Of a DNA stretch of 64,000 nt, positions 43,460 to 52,439 are shown piece by piece (the stretch's first letter is position 1; each line of letters opens with the position of its first letter). The DNA comes from Bdellovibrionales bacterium Ga0074139. GTDB lineage: Bacteria > Bdellovibrionota > Bdellovibrionia > Bdellovibrionales > Bdellovibrionaceae. The notes beneath the pieces were generated by a model. That model was given only the letters and a program-made list of their open reading frames with translations, was not told the DNA's origin and did not search any database. The position numbers were made by a program, and so were the translations under genes. The stretch is from the NCBI GenBank assembly GCA_001464795.1, contig LNEB01000007.1, positions 1 through 64,000 of the forward strand, written 5' to 3'.

Positions 43460-44527
43460 TTAAACGGGTTTTCCCAGCAAAGCCTTGGATAAAAAGCCAA
43501 TTCGCTTATCCACCACCTGAATTCCAAGTCCCGATAGCTCATCTTCAAGGGGATGATTCTGGTAGTTCTTATAAAAGGGCTCGTGGAAATCCTGGGGGAA
43601 AAGATCTAGCGCCCAATTGAGTTTTTGATCATCATTTTTTTGAATTGAGTCCACAAGGCCCATGAGGCCCTCTGACTTAAGCAATCTATGTGATTCCTTA
43701 AAAACTTTTTTCCGAATGTCTCTTGGAAGTTCATGAAATAAAAAACAGCTGTAGACAAAATCGAAGGATTGGTTAGGAAAGGGAAGTTCTTCTGCCCAGG
43801 CTTGCACAAAGTCGATTTTATCGAATTGACTGAGTCTTTGACGAGCAATTTTCAAATAGGAATCACTCATGTCAGTGGCCACAATTTTGGCTTTTGGAAA
43901 AGCCAGCTTCATAAACTTTGTTAATCGCCCAGTTCCGCACCCGACTTCTAGAAACCGAAGACCTTCCCCATCACTCCAGCCAGTGGCTTGCTTCAGAGGA
44001 GCGATCAACAGTCTTCTCATGGCATCAGCACTTCCAGAAAACAGCATTTCGACTTGGTGCTCATAAAGTTGAGCTGATTCTGTACTTGCGTAACCACCCG
44101 TTTGAAAATGAAAATTTCTTCTGGCGTAATCGGGGATGTCAGCTAAGTTTTCTAATTCCTGGGCAGAGAAATCATGAGCCTTTTTTTCTTTGCGCCTTTT
44201 TGCAATTTTAAATCCATCACGTAAGACGTTAATTAAGGATTTTGCATGTTGAATGGGATTTTGTGGGGTCAGAACTTCGGCTGGGTAAAGTCCCAACGAA
44301 ATGTTTTTAGAATCCTGTTTTAATAATTCTAAGATCTCAGAAAAAGCTTCTTTAATTTTTTGTGGAAAATTTTCTGGCTGCTGTTTAGGCAAACCATCGG
44401 CCCACTTTTCAATGAGTGGTAAAAGTAAAAATTGGCTGGTAAAATTCAGAGATCTTAAAACAGAGTAACCCAGAGCTGAGTTTTCAATCACCCGCGGGCT
44501 TGGGTTGATCAGATTGTTTTTTTTCAT
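43460..44527 (-). CDS. Class I SAM-dependent methyltransferase
   Basis: The frame begins at 44560 but the ATG at 44527 with AAAAGGATGG upstream is the likely start, giving 355 residues. The N-terminal 150 residues are helical and of unknown role. The methyltransferase core begins with FLEVGCGTGRLTKFM (about 195) as the SAM loop, then VATDMSDSYL, DFVQAWAEELPF and the post-core PESLM-type segment LLKSEGLMGLVDS. It overlaps the 44-residue membrane protein by 44 bases, so the two genes are coupled. Substrate unknown. Confidence 0.85.
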   Translation of the reverse strand: MKKNNLINPSPRVIENSALGYSVLRSLNFTSQFLLLPLIEKWADGLPKQQPENFPQKIKEAFSEILELLKQDSKNISLGLYPAEVLTPQNPIQHAKSLINVLRDGFKIAKRRKEKKAHDFSAQELENLADIPDYARRNFHFQTGGYASTESAQLYEHQVEMLFSGSADAMRRLLIAPLKQATGWSDGEGLRFLEVGCGTGRLTKFMKLAFPKAKIVATDMSDSYLKIARQRLSQFDKIDFVQAWAEELPFPNQSFDFVYSCFLFHELPRDIRKKVFKESHRLLKSEGLMGLVDSIQKNDDQKLNWALDLFPQDFHEPFYKNYQNHPLEDELSGLGIQVVDKRIGFLSKALLGKPV

Positions 44528-44618
44528 TTTTCCATCCTTTTGCAGCCACTGCGACAACAATAGAACCCAGGATCACCGTTACTAGTGCAATCAGTACGAG
44601 CAGAGTATATCCAATCAC
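44484..44618 (-). CDS. 44-residue single-pass membrane protein
   Basis: A GTG start at 44618 overlaps the TGA stop of tcdA, six bases after a good GGAGA that also encodes the end of tcdA. The product is about 44 residues: a hydrophobic helix (VIGYTLLVLIALVTVILGSI and further), then KGWKNEKK and a basic/Pro-rich tail ending PAGD. The stop at 44484 lies inside the methyltransferase gene, whose own start at 44527 lies within this frame. Overlaps on both sides argue for real translation. Function unknown; it may anchor the methyltransferase. Confidence 0.65.
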   Translation of the reverse strand: MIGYTLLVLIALVTVILGSIVVAVAAKGWKNEKKQSDQPKPAGD

Positions 44619-45421
44619 GAAAAGTCTCCTCGCACATCACGGACCAGCCATGAGGCCATATTCAAACCAAAAGTTCCGGTCACAAAGCTAGCATTACCCC
44701 ATATCACAGGTCGATGCTCACAGGAATGCAGGTTATTTTGTCCCTGTGGACACACACACTTGAAGCCTTCACCTTTGTCATATTGCAGTTCGACAGACGG
44801 TAATGGAGTTTCATCTGAAAACACACATGGGATCGAAAAGTTCTTTTCTGGGAAATTATATTTTTGTCGTAAGATCTTTCTTACCTGATGAGCCATGGGA
44901 TCTGTATGCGTTTCTGCCAAATCCACAATACGAATCCTTGAGGGATCTAACTTAGCACCTGAGCCCCCCGTTGTGATGACTTTAATATTATTGGTCTTAC
45001 AAAAATTTAGTAAAAAACATTTAGCAGTTAAATTATCAATGGCATCTAAAACGTAATCAGGTTTTACATTCATGATTTGATCTTTATTTTCTTCGTTGAA
45101 AAAAATCGGGAGATCTACAATTTCAGCCTGAGGATTGATTTTTCTTAAACGATCGGCCATGACTTTGGCTTTTTTTTGCCCGACGAAGCCCTGGATCGCA
45201 TGCAGTTGGCGATTGGCATTGGTGATGCAAATTTCATCAAAATCCACCACGGTCACTTTTCCCACACCACTACGAACAAGCGATTCAGCAGCCCAGGAAC
45301 CCACTCCACCAAGACCTATCACCATAGCGTGAGTTTTTCTTAATCGTGACATCACATCGTCACCCACAAGACGTCCCATTCGATCAAAGCGACGGTGCAA
45401 AACCATGGGTGTTTCTATCAT
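44615..45421 (-). CDS. tcdA: tRNA threonylcarbamoyladenosine dehydratase
   Basis: TcdA cyclises t6A at position 37 of ANN-decoding tRNAs using ATP. The 268-residue protein (start at the ATG overlapping the tatD stop as ATGA) has the ThiF/E1 nucleotide-binding motif GLGGVGSWAAE, VVDFDEICITNANRQ, and VLDAIDN. The C-terminal part has GGSGAKLDP, CVFSDE and CVCPQG, the cysteine-bearing region of this family. It overlaps tatD by 4 bases, and its stop overlaps the 44-residue membrane gene. Confidence 0.92.
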   Translation of the reverse strand: MIETPMVLHRRFDRMGRLVGDDVMSRLRKTHAMVIGLGGVGSWAAESLVRSGVGKVTVVDFDEICITNANRQLHAIQGFVGQKKAKVMADRLRKINPQAEIVDLPIFFNEENKDQIMNVKPDYVLDAIDNLTAKCFLLNFCKTNNIKVITTGGSGAKLDPSRIRIVDLAETHTDPMAHQVRKILRQKYNFPEKNFSIPCVFSDETPLPSVELQYDKGEGFKCVCPQGQNNLHSCEHRPVIWGNASFVTGTFGLNMASWLVRDVRGDFS

Positions 45422-46203
45422 TTGATTTTCCATAGCAGGGTTTTAAGATTAGTTATGTTCAATTGCAAGACTTCATCCAATGACACTTTCCTTATTTCAG
45501 AAACCAATCGAGCCACAGCAAGGGCGCTTTCAGGAGGGTTCAAATGCCCCTGAAATTCACCCCAGGACTGATCAGGAAGGTCTGTTTCGATCAACAGCCT
45601 GTCGTGAGGTACGTGTCTGACTACTTCTTTTAAGCGATCGTTCTTACTTTTAAGCAAAGTTCCCCCCACACTAATGTGGAAGCCAAGATTTAAATATTTT
45701 TGAGCCTCAGGCCAAGAGCCATTAAAGGAATGCACAAGCCCACCCCTGTTGGGAACTTCACAAAACTCAAAAGTCCTAATCGCTTCATCAAAAGCTCGAA
45801 CGATATGTAGCACCACTGGCTTATTAGAAATTTGTGACAAATTCAGCTGAGCTTCAAAAGCTTCCATTTGAATTTCAAAACTGGATTCAAATGGAGGCCT
45901 TAAATCTAAACCTGTTTCTCCCACAGCCAATGCTAAATGCATTTGCTGCGACAATTCCTCTAATTGCATTTCCAATTCTTCATTGGAAAGACCTGATACC
46001 CATTCCGGGTGCAGTCCAAAACACAGACCAAAATGATCAGGGTAATTTTTTTTGAGTGATTTTTGCTTTTCCCAATCAGAGGGATTGACTCCCCCCATGA
46101 GGCTGAACTGAAGTCCTGCCGTGAAAGCCTTTTCGATCCACTGGTCTCGGCACAAGTCGAGCCTAGAATCAGTCCAGTGTGCATGTGCATCCCACCATTT
46201 CAT
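45418..46203 (-). CDS. TatD-family metal-dependent nuclease
   Basis: TatD enzymes are amidohydrolase-fold exonucleases. The ATG at 46203 begins MKWWDAHAHW and has GAGGGTGG upstream, so it is preferred to 46218; the product has 261 residues. Metal ligands: His8 and His10 (DAHAHW), Glu (VGETGLDLR), His (VLHIVRAFD), His (VHSFNGSW) and Asp (IETDLPDQ). The last five bases overlap tcdA. The nuclease substrate cannot be read from the sequence. Confidence 0.9.
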   Translation of the reverse strand: MKWWDAHAHWTDSRLDLCRDQWIEKAFTAGLQFSLMGGVNPSDWEKQKSLKKNYPDHFGLCFGLHPEWVSGLSNEELEMQLEELSQQMHLALAVGETGLDLRPPFESSFEIQMEAFEAQLNLSQISNKPVVLHIVRAFDEAIRTFEFCEVPNRGGLVHSFNGSWPEAQKYLNLGFHISVGGTLLKSKNDRLKEVVRHVPHDRLLIETDLPDQSWGEFQGHLNPPESALAVARLVSEIRKVSLDEVLQLNITNLKTLLWKIK

Positions 46204-46270
46204 AAAAACCACCCTCAAGGATTATATAATTCAAACCGATCAAATAATTGACAAAAAAGAGGAGTTTTTT

Positions 46271-47326
46271 ATGAAACGAGATGGAATTCGTCTGGGCTAT
46301 CATTTATCTATGGAGAAAGGTTCTACTTTCCGCCCCACTGCCTTTCACTTTTGGAAAGAGCCTCAGCATTTTGAAAAAACTCCCCCCCATGCTCCTAGTC
46401 AGTACATGTCGGATATGCTGTTAGGTGCTTCATTTCTAAAATTGAACAGCTACTGTGCTTCACCTTTGGCGATGCCTCACATGAATCATAATTTGGCTCA
46501 TGATATTTGGTCCGAATGCGAACCTCACCGCGGACTGTTTTACAGTTCACAAAAACGCGTTCAAGCTTTGAATAAAGAACTTCGCCCCACGAGTCCTGAA
46601 AAAATTAAAAAATTTGAAGCTGAATTCACAAAAAAACTAGAGAGCTTTCAAAAACCTTGGGGATTTGACCTGACTGATTTTCCTGAACTTGTATTATTAA
46701 TTGAAGAATTTGAAACTTCCACGGGAAGCCCCTTGATCTACAATTTCAAAACTCAATTTTCAAAAAACTTTGAAGAAAAACTTCTAGCTCTGGATTCATT
46801 TTTATTTCATTTACGAAGTGTGGTGGCACTGGATTACAATGCCCACATTCAAGAGCATGCCTTTGAAGGTCTGAAAGTGGACTCTGTTCAGGATTACCTT
46901 CCCCGCGCCGATTATGTTGTTCGAGATGCTCTTTTGTATCATCAATTTAAAAAATGGTCCAAGCCCTGGGCTCAAGGACCTAAAAGTGATGTGCGAGTCG
47001 AGAAATTATTTATCGATCCCATGACACAAGCCTTCAAAAAACATGTGCACAATGCTTGTTTTTTAATTGATCAATTACCGGAAAGTTTTGTTAGTGGCCT
47101 GGGTCCTCAAGAGTTAGAAGAAGCTTTATATCTTGTACAGATGGATTGGCTCATGGGCACTGGTAGTGGCTTGCTATTCAAGATCCGTGAAGAAATTTAT
47201 GGACTTGAACATGGCTATGAAAAAGTTTTCTGGCATGAGCATCAAGACCGTGATTGGTCTCAGCCCACTCAGCTGCGCATTTCCTGCGAGATGAGTGAGT
47301 CTTCTTTTAGGAAAAAAGCAGCTTAG
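46271..47326 (+). CDS. Conserved-looking protein of unknown function
   Basis: The frame opens at 46121 but overlaps tatD there; the ATG at 46271 has GAGGAG upstream and gives 351 residues. The protein has no signal peptide and is helical, Trp/His/Phe-rich (for example FHFWKEPQHF, SECEPHRGLFY, KVFWHEHQDRDW). No family is recognised. It is divergent from the tatD run and is followed by a long non-coding region with repeated palindromes before the convergent TPR gene. Confidence 0.75.
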   Translation: MKRDGIRLGYHLSMEKGSTFRPTAFHFWKEPQHFEKTPPHAPSQYMSDMLLGASFLKLNSYCASPLAMPHMNHNLAHDIWSECEPHRGLFYSSQKRVQALNKELRPTSPEKIKKFEAEFTKKLESFQKPWGFDLTDFPELVLLIEEFETSTGSPLIYNFKTQFSKNFEEKLLALDSFLFHLRSVVALDYNAHIQEHAFEGLKVDSVQDYLPRADYVVRDALLYHQFKKWSKPWAQGPKSDVRVEKLFIDPMTQAFKKHVHNACFLIDQLPESFVSGLGPQELEEALYLVQMDWLMGTGSGLLFKIREEIYGLEHGYEKVFWHEHQDRDWSQPTQLRISCEMSESSFRKKAA

Positions 47327-47485
47327 AATTTTTTCAATAGTCTGAATCAGATTTTTTCCCCGACACACCTCTTGAGTGCTCAATGTTGACCGTCGTCGAG
47401 GTGTATCAAAATTATTGCTGCTATGAGACGTCGTCAAACATCCAGCACTCACGACAGGGCTTGAAGAATTTTTATAAATTTTGAA
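47327..47485. other. Structured non-coding region between convergent genes
   Basis: No gene is seen in these 159 bases. ACACCTC and GAGGTGT, about 7 bp each, flank a segment with the palindrome TTGAGTGCTCAA and the run GACCGTCGTC, so it can fold into a nested hairpin. Possibly a terminator for both genes, a structured RNA or a site for a DNA-binding protein. Confidence 0.4.
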
Positions 47486-48280
47486 CTACAAAGTAGCAAG
47501 CTTCCCACACGCCGGTTTGAAGTTAAGCCTGCAAGACTGAGTGAAAGCATCCTTTGCCTGCTGATTAAGGCGTAAGCTTTCAAGATTCAGACCATAATTA
47601 AACAAAAGGTAATTTCTGTTGTAACCCGCCCCACCCTTTGTGAAAAGCAAAGCCTTTTCGAAGTAGCTTTTCGCTTGCTGAAACTCACCTTTGATTTGTA
47701 AAGCCATCGCCACATCAACTAGACAAAGAGGGTCATTTTTTTCTAACTCTAAACATTTCAGTCCGTATTCAAGCTTTTCATCCATTGTGCTAGTTCTGAT
47801 GTTGGCTAGCCTGCGCAGACAATAAAGTGACTGAGGAATATTTGCGACACACTCTTTAAGTAATTTGTGGGCCCCTTGCCAATCATCATCTTCTTCTAAA
47901 AATAGGGCTTTGGCCTGATAAACTTTTTCATGGCGAGGATCCAACAACTGCATTTCGTTTAAAAATTTATTCTGACTTTCAATATCACTATTCTGCCCTG
48001 CTTCGATCATTAAACTAAAAAGTTCGTTGATTCGTTTATTATGAAGTTTTGAATCCGTCCTGACAAATTTAGGGTCTTGAGGCTGAGCTTCTGAAACTGA
48101 TACCTCAAGACTAGAATTTTCCACATATTTGGGACTTGATTTCGGTTGATCACTATCTGTGTCAATTTTTTTAGTCACTGTATCTAAAACTTGGAAAGAT
48201 TGTGATTCCTGGGAGGGCAACGAAAATCGACCCAGAAAAAATCCCAAAATAAAAACTACGACCAGAACCAGATATTTCAT
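47486..48280 (-). CDS. Membrane-anchored TPR protein
   Basis: The 264-residue protein has an N-terminal hydrophobic segment (about 1-18, FILGFFLGRF), then a low-complexity linker and four to five TPR-like helix pairs from about residue 75 (for example LFLEEDDDWQGAHKLLKEC and MALQIKGEFQQAKSYFEKAL), ending with a Cys/Lys-rich tail. The anchor is probably in the inner membrane with the TPRs in the periplasm. It lies six bases after the Cys-rich exported protein gene, likely in one operon. Confidence 0.75.
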   Translation of the reverse strand: MKYLVLVVVFILGFFLGRFSLPSQESQSFQVLDTVTKKIDTDSDQPKSSPKYVENSSLEVSVSEAQPQDPKFVRTDSKLHNKRINELFSLMIEAGQNSDIESQNKFLNEMQLLDPRHEKVYQAKALFLEEDDDWQGAHKLLKECVANIPQSLYCLRRLANIRTSTMDEKLEYGLKCLELEKNDPLCLVDVAMALQIKGEFQQAKSYFEKALLFTKGGAGYNRNYLLFNYGLNLESLRLNQQAKDAFTQSCRLNFKPACGKLATL

Positions 48281-48285
48281 TTCAC

Positions 48286-48663
48286 TTACTTAACAGCTTC
48301 TGTAACTGTTTTCTTTTTTTTCTCGTTTCTCAGCGCTGGCTCATCAGAAGCCGAGCAAATTACAAAATCTTTGCATTGATAGTCCACTAACCAACCTTGA
48401 CCACAAAAAGCAAAAGTATCTTTGTAATTTTCATTTTTGTTGAGTTGTCTGACTTTACAACGAGGAGCAAGCTTGCCGTCAGCCCTGAGGCAATCATTTC
48501 TTTCCAGCAGCTTTTGTTGATCTTCACAATCTCTGGTGGGACGGCCGTTTTCATTCACTTCTGTCATATCTTCGGGGCCCAACCATTTTCTTTCACTTTC
48601 ACCATACGTGTCTTGAGCAAAAGTAAAAAAAGGGAATAATAGGACAACAATAAATTTAAGCAT
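48286..48663 (-). CDS. Small exported Cys-rich protein
   Basis: The frame starts at 48693, but the ATG at 48663 has GAGG upstream and starts a signal peptide (about 1-17), giving 125 residues. The mature part has six cysteines (TRDCEDQ, NDCLRAD, PRCKVRQ, AFCGQG, YQCKDFVIC) that may form disulphides, then a Lys-rich tail. It is followed by the TPR protein in the same operon. No family is recognised. Confidence 0.75.
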   Translation of the reverse strand: MLKFIVVLLFPFFTFAQDTYGESERKWLGPEDMTEVNENGRPTRDCEDQQKLLERNDCLRADGKLAPRCKVRQLNKNENYKDTFAFCGQGWLVDYQCKDFVICSASDEPALRNEKKKKTVTEAVK

Positions 48664-48718
48664 AATAAACCTCGTTTGATTTATTTTAACCATAATAAAT
48701 TGACTGTCATTGAATAAT

Positions 48719-49384
48719 TTATGAAGAGGTTACTTTACGCTTCATTATAAATCGGCGCCCAAAATAAACAACCACTGCGATTCCTAGTAATGAAAACACG
48801 ACAATTTTCACTTCTCTAAGAGCTTCAAAGATAGGTTCACCGTAAATGGCCACTAAGTAAATTTGCGTGGGCACACTGATCGCAGCAGCAAAGCAGTCCA
48901 CTGCTGCAAACTTATAAGGAGACATACCCATAGAACCGCAAGCTAAGTGACCTGGAAACCGAACGCCGGGAGTGAAGCGAAAAATAAAAGCCGCAAATAC
49001 GCCGTATTTTTGCGTCCACTTTTCCACTTTTTCGATGGATTCTTTTTTGATCACGCTTTGCAACCGAGGATGAAATAAAAGCTTACGCCCCCACTTTCGA
49101 CCCATGGAAAAGATAAGAAAATCAGCACAGACCACCGCCAAAAAAGCCACAATGGCCGCGTGATGCATATTTATTGGTGTTCCACCTTCCGGAGGAGGAG
49201 GAAATAAATCAGGCCTAGTTCCCATAAAAGTCAGCCAGCCTAAACTTAATAGAGTCACTTCTTCAGGAATGGGAAGACCAAAACCACTGGCCAGCATCAT
49301 GGCCACAACTGCTAAATAAACCAGCTCAGGCTGATAAGCGTACTGCACAAGATATTGGAAAATAGGCTGATTGATAAAATCCAT
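48719..49384 (-). CDS. DedA-family membrane protein
   Basis: DedA/SNARE-associated proteins are lipid scramblases or transporters of undecaprenyl-phosphate in several bacteria. The 221-residue protein has several membrane helices, an N-terminal reentrant signature near ASGFGLPIPEE and the motif FRFTPGVRFPGHLACG (family pattern FxRxxPxxR). The substrate cannot be read from the sequence. It is divergent from the pseudouridine synthase. Confidence 0.92.
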   Translation of the reverse strand: MDFINQPIFQYLVQYAYQPELVYLAVVAMMLASGFGLPIPEEVTLLSLGWLTFMGTRPDLFPPPPEGGTPINMHHAAIVAFLAVVCADFLIFSMGRKWGRKLLFHPRLQSVIKKESIEKVEKWTQKYGVFAAFIFRFTPGVRFPGHLACGSMGMSPYKFAAVDCFAAAISVPTQIYLVAIYGEPIFEALREVKIVVFSLLGIAVVVYFGRRFIMKRKVTSS

Positions 49385-49449
49385 GAAAGGTAATCATGTT
49401 CGCTTAGGCTGCGCTTGAACACTCTCAATACGCCGTGCTATATCCGATT

Positions 49450-50292
49450 ATGATTTGGAAAAAAACAGATATGGGAGTCATACACTATGTGGCTTCACAA
49501 ACAGGCCCATGGAAATCTGTGGTATCCGAGGATACTTCGATTTCTATTTCCGAGCTTGAGGAACTTCAGACACTTGGCTCCATCTATTTCAATGATATTA
49601 GACTTAAAGAAGATCCAGTTTTAAAAAGTGATGATTACCTCAGAATCCATACACAACCACGAAGATTTCCTATTGCAGAAAAAATTCCTGTGGTCTTTGA
49701 AAATGATGACCTGATCGTTCTTGATAAGCCGGCCGGAATTCCTTGCCATCCGACGGTGGATAATCAACTGGAAAATTTGATTTGCTATTTTAAAACTCAA
49801 ACAGGCCTTGATATCAAGCTGACCCATCGTTTGGATGTCCCCACCTCAGGGCTGATTGTTTTTGCAAAATCAAAACAAGCTCAAGGCCAATTTCATAAAA
49901 TTTTGCAAGCTCGGGAAATTGAAAAAATATATTTAGCAGAAGTGGAAGCTCCGGGAATTACCCCAGGGCTTTACGAGCATCATATGCTGAAATCAGAATA
50001 CGCACCTAAAGAAATCAGGGAATTTTCCTCTGAGCAAACAGTCAATTGCCTGATGAGGGTGCTTGAAAACACCACTTCTAAAGATAAGGCCCAATTAAAA
50101 ATTCAATTGATGACGGGCAGAACCCATCAAATTAGAGCTCAGCTCAATTTTTTAGGTTTTCCTATTTTGGGCGATTCTTTATACCGAGAAGGAAACAACA
50201 AAAAGCCCGATCAAAAAATCGGGCTTAGATGTATTTATTTGAAGTTTTCTTGGAACTCTGAGCTTGTAGAAATTAAAATCGATAATTCGTAA
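49450..50292 (+). CDS. RluA-family RNA pseudouridine synthase
   Basis: The family isomerises uridine in rRNA or tRNA. The frame opens at a GTG (49435). The ATG at 49450 or 49471 is more likely; none has a strong ribosome binding site. About 280 residues. The catalytic Asp lies in LTHRLDVPTSGLIVF, and TGRTHQIRAQL and ILGDSLY are family motifs; an S4-like N-terminal domain may be degenerate. The last 20 bases overlap the convergent outer-membrane protein gene, whose terminator lies inside this gene. Confidence 0.92.
   Translation: MIWKKTDMGVIHYVASQTGPWKSVVSEDTSISISELEELQTLGSIYFNDIRLKEDPVLKSDDYLRIHTQPRRFPIAEKIPVVFENDDLIVLDKPAGIPCHPTVDNQLENLICYFKTQTGLDIKLTHRLDVPTSGLIVFAKSKQAQGQFHKILQAREIEKIYLAEVEAPGITPGLYEHHMLKSEYAPKEIREFSSEQTVNCLMRVLENTTSKDKAQLKIQLMTGRTHQIRAQLNFLGFPILGDSLYREGNNKKPDQKIGLRCIYLKFSWNSELVEIKIDNS
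50203..50226 (-). terminator. Antisense terminator inside the pseudouridine synthase gene
   Basis: On the minus strand a perfect 9-bp stem AAGCCCGAT/ATCGGGCTT with loop TTTTTG is followed by TTTGTTGTTT. It lies 47 bases past the stop of the gene 50273-51190, within the plus-strand pseudouridine synthase. It is oriented to terminate the outer-membrane protein transcript. Confidence 0.75.
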
Positions 50293-51190
50293 GCGCTACG
50301 ATTTCATTGTTATTAGGCTGGCCGATCTGTTCACGACGACGCCTAGGATAGGTTTGCATGACATTGGAAATTTGCAATGTGGTATTGAAACTTTGAGTGG
50401 GTCTGTATTCGATGCCAAAACCATAGGCAAACTCCTGATTGTGACGGCTGGGTCTATTGTTTTCAGGGCTGCTAACATACCACTCATCGTGCCATAAAAT
50501 TCGCGGCTTAAAAGCGAACAATCGATTAATTCTGTAACGAGCTTCGATAATGCTTTCTAATTCCGTTTCTTTATTGGTCGTTTGAATCACATCTCCAGAA
50601 TCGGTCGTAAAAGAATAGGCTCGCTTGCTGTTAACGTAGTAGTCACCTTTGAATTGCAGCTCCACTCCCCAGTAACGCCCTAAACTTGTTTCTAAGTAAT
50701 ACTCGGGGTGAAGTTGTGTGATCATTCCATTATTTCTAGAAAATTCTGAGGTGGGCAAATAAACCCGGAAGTTCATTCGGGCACCGAAGGGTCCCACATC
50801 AGGTAAATTAAACCTCGAGTAACTGACGTACGCATCGTCTAAGGTCGTTTTCCAGCGAGTTAAGTTTTCGTCGTACTTATCGGTTCCAGGTGAGCTGATA
50901 GTAAACACAGGGCGAACAGCGAAACGTTGATCATCATCAATTTTATAGTTAAACGAAAAAAAATTGTACATGAATAAACTGGCGGGGCCGTCATCATCCA
51001 AGCGACCCGCTTCGATGGCCGCTAACTGAAAAAAACTGACTCGCCAGTCAGCACCCATGAAAGGAAGTTCATCCGTCACATTTTGGTAACCCCGAAATTT
51101 AATGGCAGGGGCCGGTTCAGTGACTGAAGTTTCTGCAAAACAGAAAGCGGACATTGAAAGTAAAAACCCTAAAACAAATCTGGAACTCAT
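50273..51190 (-). CDS. Outer-membrane beta-barrel protein candidate
   Basis: The frame opens at 51379, but the ATG at 51190 has AGAGAGGA upstream and begins a signal peptide (about 1-20, FCFA cleavage), giving 305 residues. The mature part shows alternating amphipathic strands (ADWRVSFFQLAAIE, RFAVRPVFTISSP, MNFRVYLPTSEF, YRINRLFAFKPRILW) and ends in the aromatic motif ALTNYRF, the classical terminal strand of outer-membrane barrels. Asn/Asp-rich loops fit a surface protein. It overlaps the pseudouridine synthase by 20 bases. Confidence 0.8.
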   Translation of the reverse strand: MSSRFVLGFLLSMSAFCFAETSVTEPAPAIKFRGYQNVTDELPFMGADWRVSFFQLAAIEAGRLDDDGPASLFMYNFFSFNYKIDDDQRFAVRPVFTISSPGTDKYDENLTRWKTTLDDAYVSYSRFNLPDVGPFGARMNFRVYLPTSEFSRNNGMITQLHPEYYLETSLGRYWGVELQFKGDYYVNSKRAYSFTTDSGDVIQTTNKETELESIIEARYRINRLFAFKPRILWHDEWYVSSPENNRPSRHNQEFAYGFGIEYRPTQSFNTTLQISNVMQTYPRRRREQIGQPNNNEIVALTNYRF

Positions 51191-51326
51191 AAGAGAATCC
51201 TCTCTGTGGTCATTTAAGAGGCTATAGATGCGCTCTGCAGCATACAACTGTTTGTCCAAGCCTTGACCAAATCCTGAATCTTTTTGTGCTTGCCGAAGCC
51301 GCCATCCATTTTTAATGTCTGATCCT

Positions 51327-52439
51327 ATGAAAAAACTACTTACATTTCTTTCCTGTTTATTTTTAATCGCCTGCACCACTCACCTGCCCGGCTGCACCAG
51401 CACCGGTCCTAAGGGCTCTAAAGGTTCCGCTGCTACTCCAAAACTTGAAGGTGAAATCAGTGTGATGACTTTCAATGTGGAAAATCTTTTTGATACAAGC
51501 CCTGACAAAGACCGGGAAGACTTCACCTACTTACCGCTGGCTCTTAAAACCAAGCCAGAAATAATAGCCGGCTGTAATATGCAAAAAGGCTTTTATAAAA
51601 AACAATGCCTTGAATTGGATTGGAATGAATCGGTATTAGCTAAAAAATTACAAAATATCGCTGAGGTTGTTCTAAGTGTAGATCAAGGTTTAGGCCCTGA
51701 TGTTTTACTACTCGTGGAAGTGGAAAACGAAAATGTTTTAAATAGGCTAAACAGTCAGTATTTGCAAAAAGCAGGATACACAACCGCGGTATTGATCGAA
51801 GGTCCCGACGAGCGTGGCATCGACACTGCAGTCCTTTCCAGACTTCCTCTGGTAGGAAAGCCTCAACTTCACAAAATTCCTTACAAAGGACAAAATCCAG
51901 AGGATCAAAAATGGATGAATCGATCACGGGGAATTCTGGAAGTGGTTTTGAAAACTCCGGCTGGCCCTAACCTGACAACATTCACCACTCACTTCCCTTC
52001 TCAAAGAAATCCCCGCTACTGGCGGGAACAATCTGTGATGTATATGAAAGAAAAGTTAAAGACCATGCAAAATGAAATGTTTGTGTTTGGTGGTGACTTG
52101 AATATTTCCCAAGACGAAGAAGAAGAAACTGGCTTTTTTGAAAAACACTTGGGCGAAGTCAGCCTTGTGGCCCACCAACTGGGATGTCAGCACTGTGACG
52201 GCACCTATGATTTTAGAAATACTTGGTCTTTTTTAGATGCCCTTGTTTTTTCTAAAAGCATGTCAGAAACGGGTTCAGCGGCCTATCAATTTATACCCCA
52301 AAGTGTTGATGTGGTGAAGCTCACAAAAAATCACATCTACAAAGGCCGATCGCCGAAGCGTTTTGATGAAAAAACAGGGGAAGGGATTTCCGATCACTTC
52401 CCGCTTTACGCACGAATAAAATTAAGGTCAGTAAAATAA
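51327..52439 (+). CDS. Lipoprotein of the endonuclease/exonuclease/phosphatase fold
   Basis: The fold includes nucleases, phosphatases and sphingomyelinases; the substrate cannot be read. The ATG at 51327 starts MKKLLTFLSCLFLIACTT with lipobox LIAC, so the 370-residue protein is probably anchored in the outer membrane. Motifs in order: MTFNVENLFDT, LLVEVENENVL (Glu ligand), RGILEVVLKTPAGP, FTTHFPSQ, GGDLNIS (Asp/Asn) and ISDHFPLYAR (Asp-His at the C-terminus). The catalytic His and metal ligands seem present. It may act as an envelope nuclease. Confidence 0.85.
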   Translation: MKKLLTFLSCLFLIACTTHLPGCTSTGPKGSKGSAATPKLEGEISVMTFNVENLFDTSPDKDREDFTYLPLALKTKPEIIAGCNMQKGFYKKQCLELDWNESVLAKKLQNIAEVVLSVDQGLGPDVLLLVEVENENVLNRLNSQYLQKAGYTTAVLIEGPDERGIDTAVLSRLPLVGKPQLHKIPYKGQNPEDQKWMNRSRGILEVVLKTPAGPNLTTFTTHFPSQRNPRYWREQSVMYMKEKLKTMQNEMFVFGGDLNISQDEEEETGFFEKHLGEVSLVAHQLGCQHCDGTYDFRNTWSFLDALVFSKSMSETGSAAYQFIPQSVDVVKLTKNHIYKGRSPKRFDEKTGEGISDHFPLYARIKLRSVK

